A DNA stretch of 36,173 bases, from the IMG/VR virus record IMGVR_UViG_3300035698_011179, positions 1-36,173 of that record. One strand, given 5' to 3'. Position numbers and translations under genes: made by a program. Of this stretch, positions 31,701-36,173 are shown in pieces. Position 1 is the stretch's first letter. The number at the start of each line of letters is the position of its first letter. This DNA is from a virus. The notes under the pieces were generated by a model. It made no database searches and was not told where the DNA came from. It saw only the letters and a program-made list of their open reading frames with translations.

Positions 31701-34700
31701 GTCTGTTTCAGGTATGGCTGTATTTGCTAAAACAGATACAGGCGGATTAACTAAAGCTATAGTAAAAGAAATATATAGAACTATACCAGGTCTTTCTTTA
31801 ATAATAAATGAAGCGGATATGACTTTTAGAAGGGATTTTAATCAAAATATAGCAGGGGGAGGGTCTGGATTTTGGTCAAACGGATTACCTTGTAAAGTAG
31901 TTTCTTCAGAGTATTATGCTCAATATCAATTAAGTGAAAAAAGATTTACTTTAAATATATCAATTGATAATGTTTCAAGTGCTACTGATTGGGTAAAAAC
32001 TATATTTGAAACTTTTAGAGCTTACCCTATTCAAATTGCAAGTGGTTATAAACCTGTAATAAATAAATTTGAAGATCCTATAGCAACAATAGGTAAGGGT
32101 AATATTATAAAAGGCTCTATGCAATTATCCTGGGTACCTCTTTCTAAATCTTATAATGTAGTAGAAGGGCAGTTTGTAAATAAAGAGAATCAATTTAGTA
32201 GGGATACTAGACAAGTTGCTGATATAGAGGTTGATGTAGCCACCGCCACCGCTGTTATGAATACTATTCGTAAAAAGACGGTTAAACTTTTTGGTCTAAC
32301 TAAACCTTCTAGGGTTCAAAGAGAACTTACTTCTCAATTACTCGCTTCCAAATTAAATAGAAAACTTATTAGTTTTGGAATGGGACCTGAAAGTATAAAT
32401 CTTACAGCAGGGGATGTTTTTATATTTAATCATTATGTAATAATGGGGGATAGTAAAACAGGAAGATTGCAAGGGTATGTTTCAAGCGGTGGTGAAAAAG
32501 TAATATTAGATCAAGACATAGACGATTTATCTGGTCCTCTTGTTATTAGTTTAAAATTACTTATAAGTAAAGCCTATTGTGATGCATGTAGTAAAGATAT
32601 TTTACTTGAAAGTGGGGCTCCTGATTATACTGTTACTATATGTCCTATTTGTGGGCTTCCTATTGATGGTGAGGAAATTGTTCAAGAGTATGAAGTAACT
32701 TCTTTTAGTGGTAAAGAAGTATATGCTAGTTTTACAGAGTTTGGGGGAATTAAACCTAAAGCTTTCGATAATTATGAAATAGGAGAAGCCACAGTAACTC
32801 CACAAAAATATAGAGTATTGGATGTTACACCAGATGAAAATAATAATGCGGGCATTATGGCTATTGAAGATAATGTTCTTAGTTATGGTACTACTAGAAC
32901 AACTATGCAAGGTACTACAGTAGCTTATGATGATATAGAACTTGCTACTCAAGATAATAGAATCTCTATTCTTCCTATGGTTTCAGATACTAGAATTGTA
33001 TCTAGTGTTACTGTATGGCCCGTAAATATAGATAAATTACAAATTATAGTTAAGTTTAATCCTCCTATAGGTTTGACTATTCTTTATACAGGTGGTAGAG
33101 TAGTTATAGGAAGTGATGTAAACGGCGAATTATTTAATGATGTTGTAGAAGATGGCCCTAAAGGAAAAGTATATACTCTTACTGCTAAAGATAGAGAATA
33201 TTGGGTTGATGTATATGCGATGTATGCAGATGGAAGATCATCAGACCCTGTTCGTAGTTATATTAATTTCAATGCAATAAATTATGATAATTTAGAAATT
33301 GATCCTAGACCTGCTCAGGTGGGTAATTTAAGAATAGCGGCACAATGTAGGCCTTGGAATAAATGGGCAGTTCAAAATTATAATTATTTTACTACTGATT
33401 TTTTAATTTTTAGATGGGATTCTGTAGCACAGCCTGATGAAGATGATAATTTTTTTACTACAAATTTTGTAGTAATAGATGGTTATGAATTAATCGTTTA
33501 TATAAAGAAAAAAACTTCTGAGCTTTGGGAGAAAGCAGGAAAATATGAGTTAGGAAAATATGAGTTAGAAAAAAGAGTTGATTTATATGATGTAGTTCTT
33601 AGTGCGAAAGATTTTACAACCTCTGCCTTAGCTATGGGTGAGATAGATCAAGTTAAAGCAACTATAGTGGCTAAATCTGCATTAGGATATAGGAGTGCAT
33701 TAATTACAGAAGAAATATTCGAACCTTGGACACCCACTTCCCCCAATAGTCCAAAAATAGTAGAGCTTTTTGGAAGTATTTATATATGGTGGGAAAAAGA
33801 GGATAATTATCAAAATATAAAATATTGGGAGGTGGAAGTAAAAGTATCTAAAGGTGTTAGTGTTACTGCTAATTTTAGAAATGCACCCCCTTGGACTTCT
33901 AAACCACAAAGAGTGTATGAGAATTTTGCTGTAGTAAAAATACCAGAAGAAGATGCTACTGAATTTAATTTGTTTGGTATTTTATGGGGTTGTAAATTTG
34001 AAGCTTCGATTGTGGCTGTTACTAATGCAGGAGCTAGAAGATCTACAAGAGAATATACAGTGATAGGAAGTGATGGGGAAGAACAACCTCCTAATGTTAT
34101 ATTACCACAAAACGGTATACCAGATTATATGTTACAATCCCCTGCTTCTAATATAATAGTATATGATAATGTTTCCAATTATCTTACTCCTACAAGTGTA
34201 TATATACAAAGAGCTTTTAATACTTCCGAGTATAATGATAGACAAGCTCTTATAGACGGCCAGTTGGGAACAGGAATTACATATACAATACCAAATGCAT
34301 TACAGGTAGCTAGAATTACATATCAATCTCCTACTGAGGAAGAATTTAGTAAAATAATTTTTAATGTAGATGTTGCTTCTAGAGTATGGATAGAGTATAT
34401 AAAACAAGACGATAGTGGGGATTATTTATTAGGACAATGGAATTATCTTGCAACAGATTCTAGTCATGCTTTAAATGGAGATGGGGAATTAACAACATAT
34501 GATGGTTTAACAGCGGTGGCTAATCTTAGTGCTTCAACTAAATATTGGTCTGTATCTGCAGGAAGTAATTCAGCTTTATTTCCTATTCCTCTTAAAAATA
34601 AGTATATAAGATTATTAATACGACCAGAAACAGGAACTACTGTTACAGTAAATGAAATAAGGTTGGTTAGGGTAGGTACTTTTGAGGAACTTAATGTTGA

Positions 34701-36036
34701 CTTAATAAAGAATCTTGATTGGGAAGATGGGGATGAAAAGTTTTATTTAGATGCAAACGCTACAGGGTTAGTTGACGAAGACGTTGGCCCTTCAGCCCCA
34801 GTTTTATGGGCATCAGATGGTGGCATAGGTGGTACGAGAGAATACCCTGCTGTAAGATTGACCCCAACTGGACTTGCTGATTATACGGGTGGTGAAGGTA
34901 TCTTGATTTACCCTAGTGGTGAATATCAACCCACACTGCCTAGTGGTGAAGTAAACTGGTCTCTTGTTGATGAATTTTATTTAAGTAAGTGGACTACGGA
35001 TATTGAGTTTGATTCTGACGACAGGGACGACATTCAATGGACAGCAGGAGACATAGAATTTGCAAGTGGTGTAACCTTTACCATATCTTCAGGTAGTGCT
35101 GTAATACCAGAGGATGAATCAACGTATGTTTATTTAGATAGAGCCACGTCTGAAACAGTTTTGCAAACTACAAATGATTTTTCAGACTTAGTTAAGATTG
35201 GTATAGTCTTAATTGCAAGGGGTGTGTACAGTTCAGAACCATCCCAAAATGCATTAATTATAGGTGAAGGAACATTGTCACCAAAAATAAATGAAACCGT
35301 AATTGGCCCAAACTCTATTTCAACGAGTCAACTACAGGCCGATTGTGTAGATACAGACCAACTAAATGCAAGCGCTGTAGAAGCTGGTAATATAAACGTT
35401 AGCACCTTAAGTGCTATATCAGCCAACGTTGGGACGTTAACAGCGGGAACGATACGTAATAGTGCTAATACGGTTTCTTTCAACCTGTCTACTGGTGTTA
35501 TTACCATTAATACTGCAACGGGTTTGGCTGTAGGGGGCAGTGGAAGAATTACGCTAGCCCCTGGTGGGGATATAGTTTTTACAAGTTGTTGTGAGATGGA
35601 TGCAAGGAGTGTTGGGGGTGGTATTTATTGGCTCGATATTTTACCAGTCAGTTCCACGCAAAGAATAGCCATAGGAACAAACACTACACCTTGGAACTAT
35701 GTATGGATTAATGGAAAAACATATGCGAGATTCATGGCAGAAGATGATTTGGATATTTATTGTTCAGGTGGAAATGTAGATGTAATAGGTAACACAGCAA
35801 CGGTACATTCAAATACTGGTGACACCACCATATCTTCTAATGTTGGCAGTATTAATATAACCGCTGGTGACGATATAGAACTAACACCGGGGGCAACAAC
35901 AGCAGACCAAATAATAGTTCATATACCAGAAGGTAATGTTGCCGATTCTGGAGCAGATGGGGCTACAAAGGTGGCATATAGACTGTATGCGGCTGGGTCT
36001 GGAGATACTAGGTTTTTAAAAGTTACAAAGGCATAA
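28702..36036 (+). CDS. Giant tail tip protein: gpI-like, gpJ-like and fibre fusion
   Basis: A 2444-aa protein. Residues 1-85 resemble a beta-grasp (MoaD/ThiS-like) fold as in lambda gpI, then a Gly/Ala-rich hydrophobic segment (about 88-150) and a REGIAIPVNYGEILVGGN stretch (173-190), gpI-like again. The gpJ-like hub follows. A zinc ribbon (C1293, C1296, C1314, C1317) lies in the hub, then fibronectin-like domains (about 1430-1800), a galactose-binding/discoidin-like region (about 1813-1997) and a fibre with SQLQADCVDTDQLN-type repeats (about 2200-2270). G+C rises sharply after about 34740, so the fibre end was probably swapped in. It binds the host receptor. GGAG precedes ATG 28702. Confidence 0.82.
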   Translation: MPKLTIVKNPLMPEDKIEFICKEIDFISVFNKFLLVNPKYITLLEKEIFSVRVNNVKIDNTTLGFKLLDKDQIVLYPNLEEGFTWAAILASIKAGAASAIGTGAALSGTAAMGGWVTLGAYGLGYGLGMLGGMAIMSGISYGLNALFAPSLSSPSGPSENSPSFAWNVNPTSREGIAIPVNYGEILVGGNILTQAKEYLVRQPWEWVDVNKNETRIPGFGSIGFLDLFSVGFLDPVRGVEIKCKLETPYLFFRYRILSISQWDAFWNLIFPGLNAGDIIINTYLDLLEIVKAVLMCTSWNIYNAGPQIYMQMGRIINNPSILDKSNSVLSVAQDVIKSPGVLKRANLFYKGTVKNEEERTTIGNIIFNALEKVIDTVSSNESLKFTWHDPLISGDTYTEIFSDETHDKENLGWYLVGSIYINPIGFGVNITNSQVKEMADLFYNLGKKLIFDIPTPLLDSALAVFGYTPDKFEFDKLWAFDKVEIDWQADIEQVYKPEFPTEQKYLQKLRKKDDYVEDIRYNQVLHQLIGLSEGTCAGIKEVLVNDSPSKNVPNFTYSFFDGRNNQYMGNRNADANTYDNFNRATKFHTNSTELIEKGDYVEFQTTADFNVSNVLVETNSTVYHISSGGHTRPFKGEGLKFAIQVGFSWSDFNVYDTTNLIPDILRTGMFLHNEYELKGQFDTEPTISRWAGLPIRDFLMGDVDMELFVSRFPYLGTGLCAWLSISPYGRTYDHQLYVNNLEYKNYVLNLIREKIIEYFTEQNQGLRIRVIRISEAYDGDGAKNIKVTGFQEVSYNGYDYPNTAILGVQFKATSQYNASIPKITAIVKGKKVLVPKLMCGTERAYHEFSWYDEDFLCYRSTMHNGNKCKYDTDDENRIIFVEEYSNNPAWCSYDLIIAKRYGLGEYTSQYNLPIDWFISAAEYCDTLVPDGTVRWAKDDSGTSTLLESRMKDQDSDFFKKGNPYYDENTLGLNKQGEGIFGEDLAEYLNDTLLSESNFTQSVSGMAVFAKTDTGGLTKAIVKEIYRTIPGLSLIINEADMTFRRDFNQNIAGGGSGFWSNGLPCKVVSSEYYAQYQLSEKRFTLNISIDNVSSATDWVKTIFETFRAYPIQIASGYKPVINKFEDPIATIGKGNIIKGSMQLSWVPLSKSYNVVEGQFVNKENQFSRDTRQVADIEVDVATATAVMNTIRKKTVKLFGLTKPSRVQRELTSQLLASKLNRKLISFGMGPESINLTAGDVFIFNHYVIMGDSKTGRLQGYVSSGGEKVILDQDIDDLSGPLVISLKLLISKAYCDACSKDILLESGAPDYTVTICPICGLPIDGEEIVQEYEVTSFSGKEVYASFTEFGGIKPKAFDNYEIGEATVTPQKYRVLDVTPDENNNAGIMAIEDNVLSYGTTRTTMQGTTVAYDDIELATQDNRISILPMVSDTRIVSSVTVWPVNIDKLQIIVKFNPPIGLTILYTGGRVVIGSDVNGELFNDVVEDGPKGKVYTLTAKDREYWVDVYAMYADGRSSDPVRSYINFNAINYDNLEIDPRPAQVGNLRIAAQCRPWNKWAVQNYNYFTTDFLIFRWDSVAQPDEDDNFFTTNFVVIDGYELIVYIKKKTSELWEKAGKYELGKYELEKRVDLYDVVLSAKDFTTSALAMGEIDQVKATIVAKSALGYRSALITEEIFEPWTPTSPNSPKIVELFGSIYIWWEKEDNYQNIKYWEVEVKVSKGVSVTANFRNAPPWTSKPQRVYENFAVVKIPEEDATEFNLFGILWGCKFEASIVAVTNAGARRSTREYTVIGSDGEEQPPNVILPQNGIPDYMLQSPASNIIVYDNVSNYLTPTSVYIQRAFNTSEYNDRQALIDGQLGTGITYTIPNALQVARITYQSPTEEEFSKIIFNVDVASRVWIEYIKQDDSGDYLLGQWNYLATDSSHALNGDGELTTYDGLTAVANLSASTKYWSVSAGSNSALFPIPLKNKYIRLLIRPETGTTVTVNEIRLVRVGTFEELNVDLIKNLDWEDGDEKFYLDANATGLVDEDVGPSAPVLWASDGGIGGTREYPAVRLTPTGLADYTGGEGILIYPSGEYQPTLPSGEVNWSLVDEFYLSKWTTDIEFDSDDRDDIQWTAGDIEFASGVTFTISSGSAVIPEDESTYVYLDRATSETVLQTTNDFSDLVKIGIVLIARGVYSSEPSQNALIIGEGTLSPKINETVIGPNSISTSQLQADCVDTDQLNASAVEAGNINVSTLSAISANVGTLTAGTIRNSANTVSFNLSTGVITINTATGLAVGGSGRITLAPGGDIVFTSCCEMDARSVGGGIYWLDILPVSSTQRIAIGTNTTPWNYVWINGKTYARFMAEDDLDIYCSGGNVDVIGNTATVHSNTGDTTISSNVGSINITAGDDIELTPGATTADQIIVHIPEGNVADSGADGATKVAYRLYAAGSGDTRFLKVTKA
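33538..33567 (+). repeat. 15-base tandem duplication within the tail tip gene
   Basis: GGAAAATATGAGTTA occurs twice in a row, giving GKYELGKYEL in the protein. It keeps the frame and lies in the fibronectin-like region; a recent slippage event is likely. Confidence 0.8.
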
Positions 36037-36072
36037 TTAGTTATATATAAACAATCTTAAAGGGAGAAAGTA

Positions 36073-36173
36073 ATGGAAAAGAATGAAATGTTATCAAAAC
36101 AAAAGATGGAAGAAGCATTACAGGCAGGTATGACTAAATATCTACAGACTTTTTACGATAGTAATTTTCAGAA
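36073..36173 (+). CDS. Truncated gene at the window end
   Basis: ATG at 36073 with AGGGAG at 36061-36066. The 33 visible codons are polar and helical (Met/Glu/Lys-rich), with no motif. Following the receptor-binding protein it might be another tail or lysis-region gene. Base composition returns to the AT-rich average here. The gap 36037-36072 shows nothing but the ribosome site. Confidence 0.6.
   Translation, partial: MEKNEMLSKQKMEEALQAGMTKYLQTFYDSNFQ

Noticed and set aside
1-36173. CRISPR arrays, tRNA genes, rRNA genes, integrase or transposase
   Set aside because: No regularly spaced repeats, no cloverleaf that I could recognise by eye, and none of the coding regions shows recombinase motifs.

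Overview
This window is the packaging, head and tail region of an AT-rich tailed phage or prophage. The gene order follows phage lambda: terminase, portal, protease/scaffold, decoration protein, capsid, connectors, tail completion, tail tube, frameshifted chaperone, tape measure, then M-L-K-I/J. The tape measure and tail tube point to a long flexible (siphovirus) tail. Strong Shine-Dalgarno sites argue against a Bacteroidetes host, and the heptosyltransferase-like (GT9) domain hints at a Gram-negative one. The host cannot be named from this sequence.

Layout. Positions 1-1202 form a strange AT-rich block with no GG and no CC dinucleotide, and no GAT/ATC or GAG/CTC. It holds two abutting cassettes (168-515 and 516-1166). 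Each is bounded by a perfect 26-30 bp inverted repeat and carries one ORF behind the same leader, GTATAGAAAAGACTACAT. The block ends abruptly at a C6 run. Positions 1203-1535 are non-coding, hold four GATC sites and end in a sigma-70-type promoter; this is a plausible packaging-site region. Positions 1536-4973 hold two Cys-cluster proteins (the second probably the small terminase), a DUF1353 protein and the large terminase. A second promoter (5000-5028) precedes the portal and head genes (5046-13426). An exported protein (7077-8273) with unusual base composition sits among the head genes.

Positions 13449-19829 hold eight tightly overlapping genes for glycan work: a GT4-GT9 fusion, a GT2, a mini sulfotransferase-like protein, a GT8, a CmcI-type methyltransferase, a two-domain methyltransferase, and short remnants of a methyltransferase and of a GT2. 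They lie inside the head/tail operon, and the last gene overlaps the first tail-completion gene. They are therefore probably expressed late, either to decorate virions or to change the host surface.

The tail module follows (19813-36036): gp10-like, terminator and tube proteins, then a textbook -1 frameshift signal in the G/GT chaperone, the tape measure, an L protein with a Cys cluster, an NlpC/P60 K protein and a 2444-residue fusion of I, J and fibre. The fibre end of that fusion shares the higher G+C of the exported gene at 7077. A truncated ORF starts at 36073.
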